DNA of 27,686 bases from UBA6921 sp031363085. Its GTDB lineage: Bacteria > Pseudomonadota > Gammaproteobacteria > SG8-11. The stretch spans positions 1 to 27,686 of the forward strand of contig JANLTU010000212.1 in assembly GCA_031363085.1 (NCBI GenBank), in the 5' to 3' direction. The number at the start of each line of letters is the position of its first letter. The stretch's first letter is position 1. The position numbers and the translations under genes are program-made. This document shows, in pieces, positions 16,104-23,205 of this stretch. The notes beneath the pieces were generated by a model. It did no database searches. It was not told the origin of the DNA and worked only from the letters and a program-made list of their open reading frames with translations.

Positions 16104-17384
16104 TTATACCCGCGCCCCCGACACTGCACCCCAGGTCGTGCGCCAGCGTTGTTTTACGCGCACCATGCCGATCAGTCCGACAAGGGCCAGTGCGCTGAAA
16201 ATCCAAAAGCCCAGGGCAAAGTCACCGGTTGTGGCTTTTGACCACCCCATGGTTTTTGCCAGCACGAATCCACCTAACCCGCCGGCCGCACCGACCAGCC
16301 CGGTCATCACGCCGATCTCTTTACGAAAGCGCAGCGGCACAAGTTGAAACACTGAACCGTTGCCCATGCCCAAGGCCATGGCGCCGACAAAAAACAGCAG
16401 CACCGCAAACCACGCGATGCCGGGCATGTCCCATAAACCCCAGCCGCCAACTTTCGCCGCCGCGAGCAATTGCGCATCGGGCGCCGCGCCCTGCGGTAAA
16501 AATGAAATGGCGAGATAGCTCAGCGATACGATCATGAACAAAATTTGCAATGCCCGGATACCGCCGATGCGGTCGGCCACCATGCCGCCGACCGGACGGA
16601 ACAACGATCCGGCGAATACCACCAGCGCAACCATCAGGCCCGCCGTGACGCCGGACACGTGATACCAAGCACTGAAATACAAGGGCAGCGCATTGCCCAG
16701 GCCGACAAATCCGCCGAAGGTAATCGAGTAGAAGAACATGAACCACCACGTGTCTGCGTCCTTGAGCACCACGGCGTAATTGGCGAAGGTCACGGGGGTG
16801 GGACGATCCGGCGCGTCTTTCGCAAGCCAGGTGTACAACCCAAATACGATGGCGATGGGAATCAGCAACGCGCCAAACACGGATTGCCAGCCGTAGTGTT
16901 CCGCAATCCACGGCACGAACAATGAGTCAAGCACCACGCCCATGTTGCCCGCGCCCGCGATGCCCATCACCATGCCTTGATATTTGGGCGGATACCAGCG
17001 GCTCGCCTGCGGCAGCGCCACGGCGAAACTGCCGCCCGCGATACCTAAGAAAATTCCGAACACTTCCACCTCAAATTTGCTGTGCAGGCCGAGCAGCCAC
17101 GCATAGGCAAGCGCCCAAGCAACGATGAGCTGTGCAAGCTGACCGGTGCGTTTTGGTCCGATATGATCGGCAAGCGCACCCAGCAGCAACCGCGAAAAAG
17201 CACCGGTGAGAATTGGAATCGCAACAATGGTGAACTTGTCCTCAATCGGCAGGTTCAGTTCTTGCGTGATATACAACGCCAGTGGCCCCAACACCACCCA
17301 CACCATGAAGCTGATGTCGAAATACAAAAATGCCGCCAGCAAGGTCGGCCAATGGCCAGCCTGTTTGAACTCGCGAAAATTCAT
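16104..17384 (-). CDS. nasA: Nitrate/nitrite transporter, MFS family (NasA/NarK type)
   Basis: A 426-residue protein with about 12 membrane helices. It carries two glycine-rich nitrate signature regions of the nitrate-nitrite porter family: GIAGGSFAVALPQASRWYP (about 128-146) and GAMALGMGNGSVFQLVPLRF (about 340-360), each in a helix lining the transport path. ATG 17384 follows AGGAG; the longer frame upstream lacks a ribosome site. A perfect-consensus sigma-54 promoter lies 55-70 bp upstream, indicating nitrogen-limitation control and therefore an assimilatory role. The kinase/phosphatase gene downstream completes the unit. Nitrate reductase genes (nasC/nirBD) are not in the window. Confidence 0.93.
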   Translation of the reverse strand: MNFREFKQAGHWPTLLAAFLYFDISFMVWVVLGPLALYITQELNLPIEDKFTIVAIPILTGAFSRLLLGALADHIGPKRTGQLAQLIVAWALAYAWLLGLHSKFEVEVFGIFLGIAGGSFAVALPQASRWYPPKYQGMVMGIAGAGNMGVVLDSLFVPWIAEHYGWQSVFGALLIPIAIVFGLYTWLAKDAPDRPTPVTFANYAVVLKDADTWWFMFFYSITFGGFVGLGNALPLYFSAWYHVSGVTAGLMVALVVFAGSLFRPVGGMVADRIGGIRALQILFMIVSLSYLAISFLPQGAAPDAQLLAAAKVGGWGLWDMPGIAWFAVLLFFVGAMALGMGNGSVFQLVPLRFRKEIGVMTGLVGAAGGLGGFVLAKTMGWSKATTGDFALGFWIFSALALVGLIGMVRVKQRWRTTWGAVSGARV

Positions 17385-17438
17385 TTGCGCAACTCCTGTT
17401 TCCGCGCGCACCACTGCGCCGCGTGTGGCCAGCCATTC

Positions 17439-17454
17439 AGCAAGCCATGTGCCA
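17439..17454 (-). promoter_or_regulatory. Sigma-54 (RpoN) promoter of nasA-kinase
   Basis: On the minus strand 17454-17439 reads TGGCAC-ATGGC-TTGCT, an exact match to the consensus TGGCAC-N5-TTGCW with -24 GG and -12 GC in the right spacing. Transcription would start near 17428, giving a leader of about 44 nt to ATG 17384. The position upstream of a nitrate transporter makes it functionally sensible. Confidence 0.85.
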
Positions 17455-17563
17455 GCGCGCAGGAAAAATACAAAATACCTATAAAATCAGGGAAAAACTC
17501 AAGCGGAGATGGCGTACACATACACCGCCGCTGCGCCAAATTGAACGCATCAATGCCCTGTAC

Positions 17564-17578
17564 GCGCTGCATTGGTGC
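17564..17578 (-). promoter_or_regulatory. Candidate NtrC enhancer site
   Basis: GCGC-N7-GTGC at 17564-17578 differs from the NtrC core GCAC-N7-GTGC by one base. It sits about 140 bp upstream of the predicted sigma-54 start, a usual enhancer distance. A second TTGGTGCGC half-site lies at 17624-17632. Single sites of this quality occur by chance, so the support comes mainly from the sigma-54 promoter nearby. Confidence 0.4.
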
Positions 17579-17761
17579 GCGCCATGCCGCCGATGCTTCA
17601 AGAGCGCTCGTGCGCGGGAAATCTTGGTGCGCTAAAAAATCGCGCGTGGTGCAGCCCATGCTGGAGCGGTGACTGCGGACACCAATTTAATGTAATGTCT
17701 GCGCGTCCAGAAAAATCCGCCGGACGTATTAATCAACACACCGCAACACTTAGGGGGCAGC

Positions 17762-20700
17762 ATGGAACGCACAATTCGGAACCCGTTGTTACAAAATTTG
17801 TATGTACGCAGTTGGAAGGAATCGCTGCGACACGCTGCACATGCGGTTATGGTCATTGGCGTTGTCTTGGCCACCGGCTGTTCCGGCGGCGGCTCAAGTA
17901 GCGATAAGCCACCGGATGATTTGGTGACAGGCCCGAACGACACGCAAACAATCATCACCCCGACCCCACAGCCCACGCCCACGCCGACCCCACAACCGAC
18001 ACCGACGCCACTATCGGTCAAGATCCTCCCCGTCAATGCAGAAGTGGTTTCCAAAAATGTCATCAGTAACGCATCGCACCTGATGCCACAGATCGCATTT
18101 ACCAATCAAGGTGCCGGGATCGCAGCATGGTCGGTACACACCGGAAGCGGCTATCGCGCGCTGTATTCTGTGTACGACGCCGTCGCGAAGACGTGGTCTG
18201 CAGAGGAAACGCTGGTGGTTTCGGATAGGATTGATCCACATCCGCGCGTGATATCGAACGGTAGAACGCTGTTATTGGTATGGAGCCAAGAACTTGAACT
18301 GTACGCGCGCGTCTACACCCCCAATGTGCCACAGCCGTGGAACACCGCACGCCGGCTGAACGATGATCAGCCAAGTTCTTGGGCCTATTCGAACGATGTC
18401 GGGATTGCCACCGATGGACAGACGTACTTGGTCAATTGGCATGGCGATGCTATTTATGCACGGATGTTCTCCGGCAATGATTGGTCTCCCCGACCAGAAT
18501 TGATCGGCCTTTCGAACGATGCCAGCGGATTCATCCGCAGCCTGGGGTACACCGACAACTATGTGATGGGTGGAGCGAGCGGTTACGTTAGCGCGTGGAT
18601 TGATTCTGGCGACGGAAAAAGCGTGCCTCGAAGTTCCTTTCGTATTCGAGCCAACGTTTATCGCAACGACACCCAAACCTGGAGTGGCCCGCTCCCCATC
18701 GCTATCGAGGATGGCAATCTGCGGAATTTAGAGATGGCTTCGAACGATATCGGGCATGCGCTGTCTTGGACGTTCCATCCCGCCGGATCAACCAGCCCCT
18801 GGCCTGAGCAAATCCGCGTTAGCGTCTTCGATATGCGCACCACGCCCACGCAGTGGAGCACTCCTGTAACGCTGACGACGACTAACGAGAATCCGCCATC
18901 AACACCTGGCCCCAAGACGTCACTCGCCGCAAAAAAATCAGAGTTCGCCGCAGTATGGATCACGAAAAACGATACCAGCGCTGCCGTTGAACTGCTGGCG
19001 AGCCACTATTCCGTAGATGCAACCGGTACCGCCGCATGGCGTACCGCGTCGCCGCTCGCATCGGCCCAGTATTCATTTGGCAGCGCCGAAATCATTGGCA
19101 GCGACAATGGATTTGCCTGTGCCTGGGTTAACAATACTGGTGTAATTCGCGCAATCTATTCTGCCGGCGCGTGGTCAGTCGACACACCTCTCCCCCTCCC
19201 GTCCGCACAGTATCAAGGCGCTTCGTGGTACAAGCTTGCGGCCCGCGCGAATGAATACGCACTCGCTTACAGCGTCTCCGGATATACATCTGGTGTATTT
19301 CAGGAACAATCGTTCGCGACAGAGACCTCCGGGAGTCGATGGAGTACCCCCGTCGCCGTATTACCACTGCGGCACGGAAATATGTGGCGTATACCGCTTA
19401 CTATCGCCACCAGCCCATCGGGATTCTGGTACACAGCACCGCAAAGCGCGGCCAACGCCGCCGATCACTTGTCAAATGTCGTGATCAGGCGCCCTGGTGC
19501 AGCGCCCAACACTACGGAAAAACTTGCCGTGAACCAGTATCGCGGCAGCGCGGATACGCCGGTTTTGGCATCGAACTCCAGTGGTGACTTGCTCGTGGTC
19601 TGGCCACATTACGACGATGGTCACACGGTCTTGTATGGCGCTATTCGCCAGACGGGCACTTGGTCAACCGCAACGCGTCTCGATCTTGCGGACCCAGGAG
19701 TGGACAACAACAGCATCAGCAAGGCATCGATTCGCGTTGCGTCCAACGGCACTACGTTCGCAGTCTTGTGGGGCGACCAATGGGGAGTGAATTTGCGCAC
19801 CTTCGACGGCAGACAGTGGGATCCTTCGCCGCGTCGCGCTAACGATAATAATATCCACCTGGGTGACTACAACGCAGCGCTCACCGCCTATAAAACCGGC
19901 TATGCCCTCACCTGGATTCAAACCGCCTCGTCGCCGTTTGGCGATATCCGCTCGGTTGCACTTGCCACAATGCTTAACGGTGTCTGGCAGAAGTCGGTCG
20001 CCGATTCTGTCATCGCACATAATACTTATGGCCCTGCATTTACTGAAATCGCTACCGGTAAAAACAACTCGCTGCTGGTCGCTTGGAACACCTCCGATAC
20101 GCCAAACTCCGCAAGCTTGATGACAAAGACATGGAATGATGGCACATGGGCAAACACTATTCCCATTCCCACTCCCATTCCCACTCCCATATCGACCACG
20201 AACCCAATGCTTATCAATTTGTTGAAACTTCAGGTCACAACCTCAGGAAGCTTTGCGTTGTACTGGAGAATCAATAATGGGCAGATGTACTCGGCTGTGC
20301 TTCCACTGGGCGCCACAACCTGGACACCGCCCCAGCAGCTCGCCGAGCGTAGCGTTGAATTTGCCAGCATCGGCGGTGAGAGCGAGCACTCAGCCGCTTG
20401 GTTCGCATCGAATGCGCTTGTGGCTGCACAGACACAATCAAACCAATGGCAATCTTTGACCGCAGTAAAACAAAACTGGCAGGCAGGCACTTACTACTAC
20501 GATGATTTCATTCAACCACGCATGGTTGCGGCCGGCGGGTCCATCCTGTACGCATGGAATGGCACTAGCTACGGCGGTAATTACGTGAACCACGCCCTTG
20601 GCCTTGGCAAACTGGTCAACGGCACGTGGACTGAAGCCTTCGCAATCGGCGGTTTCGGCACTGACTCCATCCAACGCCACGGTCCAAGTCTTGCCCGTTT

Positions 20701-20791
20701 TGGCGACAGCGCCGCCATGGCCTGGGTGCAATACGAGCGCAGCGTCGACGCGAGTGTTGCCGATATCGTGGTGCAGCCTGCGTTGTTTTGA
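17762..20791 (+). CDS. Large (1009 aa) surface lipoprotein, probable beta-propeller, unknown function
   Basis: ATG 17762 follows AGGGGGCAGC. The signal region ends VVLATGC, a lipobox-like motif, with Cys40 followed by a Gly/Ser tether (SGGGSSS). A Pro-Thr-rich linker (residues 66-83, repeated TP/QP) then leads into more than 900 residues of repeated short beta segments. The recurring pattern is a hydrophobic run with W (AAWS, LLVWSQ, LVNWHG, LVVWPHYDD, AVLWGDQW) followed by Y/R-x-F/Y and a W about 20 residues later. This resembles sialidase/BNR-type propeller blades. No catalytic motif is recognised. A second Pro-rich hinge (TIPIPTPIPTPIS) is near residues 800-812. It is likely cell-surface or periplasmic and may bind glycans or protein. 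Codon use looks less GC-biased than in neighbours. Confidence 0.8.
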   Translation: MERTIRNPLLQNLYVRSWKESLRHAAHAVMVIGVVLATGCSGGGSSSDKPPDDLVTGPNDTQTIITPTPQPTPTPTPQPTPTPLSVKILPVNAEVVSKNVISNASHLMPQIAFTNQGAGIAAWSVHTGSGYRALYSVYDAVAKTWSAEETLVVSDRIDPHPRVISNGRTLLLVWSQELELYARVYTPNVPQPWNTARRLNDDQPSSWAYSNDVGIATDGQTYLVNWHGDAIYARMFSGNDWSPRPELIGLSNDASGFIRSLGYTDNYVMGGASGYVSAWIDSGDGKSVPRSSFRIRANVYRNDTQTWSGPLPIAIEDGNLRNLEMASNDIGHALSWTFHPAGSTSPWPEQIRVSVFDMRTTPTQWSTPVTLTTTNENPPSTPGPKTSLAAKKSEFAAVWITKNDTSAAVELLASHYSVDATGTAAWRTASPLASAQYSFGSAEIIGSDNGFACAWVNNTGVIRAIYSAGAWSVDTPLPLPSAQYQGASWYKLAARANEYALAYSVSGYTSGVFQEQSFATETSGSRWSTPVAVLPLRHGNMWRIPLTIATSPSGFWYTAPQSAANAADHLSNVVIRRPGAAPNTTEKLAVNQYRGSADTPVLASNSSGDLLVVWPHYDDGHTVLYGAIRQTGTWSTATRLDLADPGVDNNSISKASIRVASNGTTFAVLWGDQWGVNLRTFDGRQWDPSPRRANDNNIHLGDYNAALTAYKTGYALTWIQTASSPFGDIRSVALATMLNGVWQKSVADSVIAHNTYGPAFTEIATGKNNSLLVAWNTSDTPNSASLMTKTWNDGTWANTIPIPTPIPTPISTTNPMLINLLKLQVTTSGSFALYWRINNGQMYSAVLPLGATTWTPPQQLAERSVEFASIGGESEHSAAWFASNALVAAQTQSNQWQSLTAVKQNWQAGTYYYDDFIQPRMVAAGGSILYAWNGTSYGGNYVNHALGLGKLVNGTWTEAFAIGGFGTDSIQRHGPSLARFGDSAAMAWVQYERSVDASVADIVVQPALF
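17957..18010 (+). repeat. Low-complexity Pro-Thr coding repeat
   Basis: Degenerate 6-bp CCNACN/CCGACC units encode TPTPQPTPTP-type sequence in the linker between the lipid anchor and the body of the 1009-residue lipoprotein. Such linkers typically span the cell wall or outer surface and vary in length by slippage. Confidence 0.7.
20159..20190 (+). repeat. Short tandem repeat encoding an Ile-Pro-Thr-Pro hinge
   Basis: About two and a half copies of a 12-bp unit (ATTCCCACTCCC and variants) encode IPIPTPIPTPI inside the 1009-residue lipoprotein. It interrupts the beta-repeat region near its C-terminal fifth and probably forms a flexible hinge between two propeller-like parts. Confidence 0.6.
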
Positions 20792-20910
20792 CCAGCTCTG
20801 GCTACGAAACTGGAAGCAATGCGTGGTCAAAGGAAGAAACACTGACGGCATCGGACAATAACAACCCCGATCCACACGTTGCCACCCATGAACAAAGCTT
20901 TGCAGGCACA
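20791..20910 (+). pseudogene. Remnant of a paralogue of the 1009-aa lipoprotein
   Basis: Directly after the lipoprotein stop, in another frame, 39 codons encode a peptide (SSGYETGSNAWSKEETLTAS, then DNNNPDPHV) clearly similar to residues 127-165 of the same lipoprotein (GSGY..W-SAEETLVVSD..DPHPRV). It lacks about seven residues between GY and W and ends at TGA 20908-20910. It has no start codon or ribosome site of its own. It is either what is left of a tandem duplicate or the end of a longer ancestral gene cut by a frameshift in the TTTT at 20786-20789. Confidence 0.7.
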
Positions 20911-20953
20911 TGAACTGAGCGCGTCAGTCACCTGTTGCTGGCAACAACACTGC

Positions 20954-21346
20954 CTATCGCCTGTCGTCGACGCGCGGTAACGCAGAGCCCATGGCATGAT
21001 CAATGATGTAGAGCCAAGTACCGTCGGCCTGTTGGCGTAGGACTTCGGCGGAGCTGCCGGAAAAAATTATTGCTCCGTCGGCATCCACGATGGCGTGGTC
21101 GGCGCGGAGGAGCGCGATGTTGCCATATTCGATACAAAAATTATTGTGCGACAACATTTTGCCCGGCATGCTCAACAGCTTCGCAAGCTCAGCAGAAATG
21201 GCTGCCTTGCCTACGAAAGTTTTCTCAGTATCAATGCGCAACAGCGCCTTCTCTTCGTACAGCGCCATAAGGTTGTTGATATCCCGCGTATTAAAGGCGC
21301 GGGCAAACGTTTGGTTCATGTCCTGCGGCAGGTTAACTTTGAACAT
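20954..21346 (-). CDS. SnoaL/NTF2-like domain protein
   Basis: A 130-residue protein with the cone-shaped NTF2-like fold pattern: an N-terminal helix (FARAFNTRDINNLMALYEEKALL), a helix-rich middle (GKAAISAELAKLL) and C-terminal beta strands ending in YIIDHAMG. It matches DUF4440/SnoaL-like small proteins that bind or isomerise small ligands. No catalytic residues can be assigned. Ribosome site AGGAGAG precedes ATG 21346. It is divergent from the HxlR regulator at 21430 with an 83-bp shared promoter, so it is probably that regulator's target. Confidence 0.82.
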   Translation of the reverse strand: MFKVNLPQDMNQTFARAFNTRDINNLMALYEEKALLRIDTEKTFVGKAAISAELAKLLSMPGKMLSHNNFCIEYGNIALLRADHAIVDADGAIIFSGSSAEVLRQQADGTWLYIIDHAMGSALPRVDDRR

Positions 21347-21429
21347 GGAATTCTCTCCTGAATGACGTCATGATCGAAGCGTATAAAATCACGCCGCGTC
21401 AGTCCTAACCAAATGGTAAGAGCTAGATC
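21347..21429. promoter_or_regulatory. Divergent SnoaL-like/hxlR promoter region with two palindromes
   Basis: The 83-bp gap contains TGACGTCA (21363-21370), a perfect 8-bp palindrome, and ACCA-AA-TGGT (10 bp, near 21408-21417). Either may be an operator for the HxlR protein, which binds dyads near its own promoter. Without more examples the site cannot be fixed. Confidence 0.35.
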
Positions 21430-21822
21430 ATGCGCACCCGCAACAAACATACCCGCATTGCACTGGATATTCCCAGGCGGCTCAGTCCACGCGACTGTCC
21501 CGTTGAAGACTGGCTGACTTTTCTTGGCCATCGCTGGAATGCGCTCGTGCTGTGGCACCTCTTGACTGCGCCAAAACTCCATGGGGAACTGGTCACATTA
21601 TTACCAGGCATCAGCCCAAAAGTGCTCACAGAGCGCCTGCGCGCTCTTACGCAGCGAGGGCTAATCGATAAGTCGCCGCTTGCCACTTATCCACGAACGG
21701 TAAGCTATGCGTTAAGTCCGCGTGGGGTCCAGATTGTGAACATTCTTAATCAAATCGAAGTGTGGTCAAGAACTGGCTCTCCAGGTGTTTTGCTCCGATT
21801 AACCGGCTTTAGTGCCGCCTGA
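21430..21822 (+). CDS. HxlR-family winged-helix transcriptional regulator
   Basis: A 130-residue regulator with the typical HxlR layout. A conserved Cys begins the domain (DCPVEDWLTFLGHRWNALVL, residues 22-41). Next come LHGELVTLLPGISPKVLTERLRAL (winged-helix recognition region), GLIDKSPLATYPRTVSYALSPRG (wing) and a C-terminal dimer helix. In several HxlR proteins the N-terminal Cys senses aldehydes, quinones or oxidants; whether it does so here is unknown. ATG 21430 follows a weak AAGAG. It is divergent from the SnoaL-like gene, its likely target. Confidence 0.9.
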   Translation: MRTRNKHTRIALDIPRRLSPRDCPVEDWLTFLGHRWNALVLWHLLTAPKLHGELVTLLPGISPKVLTERLRALTQRGLIDKSPLATYPRTVSYALSPRGVQIVNILNQIEVWSRTGSPGVLLRLTGFSAA

Positions 21823-21839
21823 ATCAGATCTCTGCCGAA

Positions 21840-21871
21840 GCGGCTGCGACTCGTGCCGCCGAATATTTTTT
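21840..21871 (+). terminator. Possible terminator downstream of hxlR
   Basis: A short GCGGC/GCCGC stem (21840-21844, 21855-21859) is followed six bases later by six T residues (21866-21871). The stem is weak and the T-run overlaps the stop of the convergent gene. It is offered only because it sits between convergent genes. Confidence 0.25.
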
Positions 21872-22337
21872 ACGGCACCACCTGCGGATAATCCCGGGCA
21901 CTTGCGCTCAGGTACACCAGTGCGCCGCTGCCGGTGTGTGCGTCGGGGTGCTGTGAGCCGCGTGGGGCGAAATGGAAATCTCCGGCCCGCAGGGTCAGGT
22001 CGCCCATGCTGAATTCGCCTTCGAGTACGATGCATTCTTCGTCGCCGGCGTGCGTGTGGCCGGGGAATGCGCTGCCGGGCGCGGCGCGCAGCAGGAAGGA
22101 CTTATTGTCGGCGTGTTCGTCGTAGGCGAGCAGCTTGTAATCAAGCCCTGGCGCCAATATGCGCCAGCCGTCGCTGCCACGCAGCGTACGGAAATCCGGC
22201 ACGCTGCCGGTTTGTGCGACGCGCGCCAATAGCCGTGCGCGCAGGCTGTCTGGTGGCGCGACCGGCGCGAGCGCTTCCAGCAGCGCGTCGGTGAGCGCAT
22301 TCGGCAGAATCGTCTCATGCAAATCGCGTTGACCCAT
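21870..22337 (-). CDS. ChrR-like cupin anti-sigma factor with a shortened anti-sigma domain
   Basis: A 155-residue protein whose C-terminal two thirds is a cupin: metal-ligand motif PGHTHAGDEECIVLEGEF (H-x-H-x4-E, about 92-109), then GDFHFAPRGSQHPDAHTG. This is the ChrR-type sensor half that in Rhodobacter partners an ECF sigma factor and responds to singlet oxygen. The part before the cupin is only about 60 residues (ending APPDSLRARLLARV, typical of the linker after an anti-sigma domain). It lacks the HxxxCxxC zinc motif of ChrR. ATG 22337 follows GGAGGAAG and begins one base after the sigma stop (TGAAATG), so the genes are coupled. It probably binds the upstream sigma factor, but with the short N-terminus this is inference. 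Confidence 0.82.
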   Translation of the reverse strand: MGQRDLHETILPNALTDALLEALAPVAPPDSLRARLLARVAQTGSVPDFRTLRGSDGWRILAPGLDYKLLAYDEHADNKSFLLRAAPGSAFPGHTHAGDEECIVLEGEFSMGDLTLRAGDFHFAPRGSQHPDAHTGSGALVYLSASARDYPQVVP

Positions 22338-22338
22338 T

Positions 22339-22971
22339 TCAGCTTCCTCCATCGACTCGGGCGTTCCGCAACACATCCTGCAATGCGGCAAGCGCCTTGC
22401 GAATATGCGTTTTTACCGTTCCAAGCGGCATTCCGAGCTGCTCCGCAATCTGTTGGTGACTGAAGTCGCGCAAGAAGGCGAGTGCGACCAGTTGCCGCTG
22501 CACGCCGGTTAATTGAGACAGCGCCGCGTGCACCGCGCTGTCACGTTGAAACAGCGCCATCAGTTGCTGCGGGTCGGTGGCTTGCTCATCGCCTGATTCA
22601 GCCAATGCACCGGGATCATCGTGCAGCTCGGCGTGATCGCGGCGGCGCAACAAGTCCAGCGCGCGGCTGCGGCAAATTGTCAATACCCACGCCAGCACGC
22701 GGCCGCGCTGCACGTCGTACTGGTCCGCACGCTGCCAGATTTGGAAATAAGCTGCTTCGACCACGTCTTCGGCATCTTGTGCGTTACGTGTGACGCGCAA
22801 CGCCAGTACATACGCGCGACCGGCGGTAGCGTCGTACAACTGCGCCAACGCGCGTTGGTCACCTTGGGCGATACGCGCGATACATTCACGATAACGTGCG
22901 TCGTCCACCTCGTTGCCGGGCAATGCACAGGGCGCGACGGGCGCAGCGGGTTTAGTTTCAAGTTGTTGCAT
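22339..22971 (-). CDS. ECF-family RNA polymerase sigma factor
   Basis: A 210-residue sigma-70-like protein. Region 2 has the expected core (ALAQLYDATAGRAYVLALRV, DAEDVVEAAYFQIWQRADQY, VLAWVLTICRSRALDLLRRR). A linker follows, then region 4 with its helix-turn-helix (LAFLRDFSHQQIAEQLGMPL, then GTVKTHIRKALAAL). The frame stays open upstream to 23184, but the sigma fold starts after ATG 22971, and the added residues look non-coding. Its stop is one base from the anti-sigma start, the standard sigma/anti-sigma order. It is divergent from the DUF4331 operon, which it may control together with its own gene. It resembles ECFs that pair with cupin (ChrR-like) or RskA-like anti-sigmas. Confidence 0.93.
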   Translation of the reverse strand: MQQLETKPAAPVAPCALPGNEVDDARYRECIARIAQGDQRALAQLYDATAGRAYVLALRVTRNAQDAEDVVEAAYFQIWQRADQYDVQRGRVLAWVLTICRSRALDLLRRRDHAELHDDPGALAESGDEQATDPQQLMALFQRDSAVHAALSQLTGVQRQLVALAFLRDFSHQQIAEQLGMPLGTVKTHIRKALAALQDVLRNARVDGGS

Positions 22972-23018
22972 GGCGCGATTATAACAAACGTGACTCACAT
23001 AGGTATCACGCGGCGCGT

Positions 23019-23041
23019 ACGCAACATTGGCTACAAATTCC
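23019..23041 (-). promoter_or_regulatory. Candidate ECF-type promoter of the sigma gene
   Basis: On the minus strand GGAAT (23041-23037) and CGT (23021-23019) are 15 bp apart, close to the GGAAC-N16/17-CGT pattern of many ECF promoters. Transcription would start about 40 bp before the sigma ATG. An autoregulated promoter is usual for ECF sigma genes, but these motifs are short. Confidence 0.3.
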
Positions 23042-23205
23042 ATCGTTCCCGACCTCGACTGACAAACGCAGTGCCTCACATCTACTACGCAGCCATCAGC
23101 GTTTTGGATGTCGGAAATTTTCACGCCCACTGCCACATCCAGCGGCGCGGCGCGCTGCGTAGTACTCCTCGAACACACGTTCATTCCATTCCACAGGAGA
23201 TCAAC

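Larger units (their letters stand above)
17385..17761. other. Divergent control region between nasA and the large lipoprotein
   Basis: A 377-bp region with no supported gene. It holds the nasA leader, its sigma-54 promoter and the NtrC-like site. The short plus-strand frames here have no recognisable content. The promoter for the lipoprotein at 17762 should lie in the right third, but I cannot place it; its ribosome site GGGGG is at 17753-17757. Confidence 0.5.

Noticed and set aside
17423..17635. 70-codon plus-strand frame in the nasA upstream region
   Set aside because: No ribosome site or recognisable content, and it overlaps the sigma-54 promoter and enhancer-like site.
22621..23205. 195 additional in-frame codons upstream of the DUF4331 start
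   Set aside because: They run antisense through the sigma gene, while the ribosome site, signal peptide and family N-terminus all begin at 23206.
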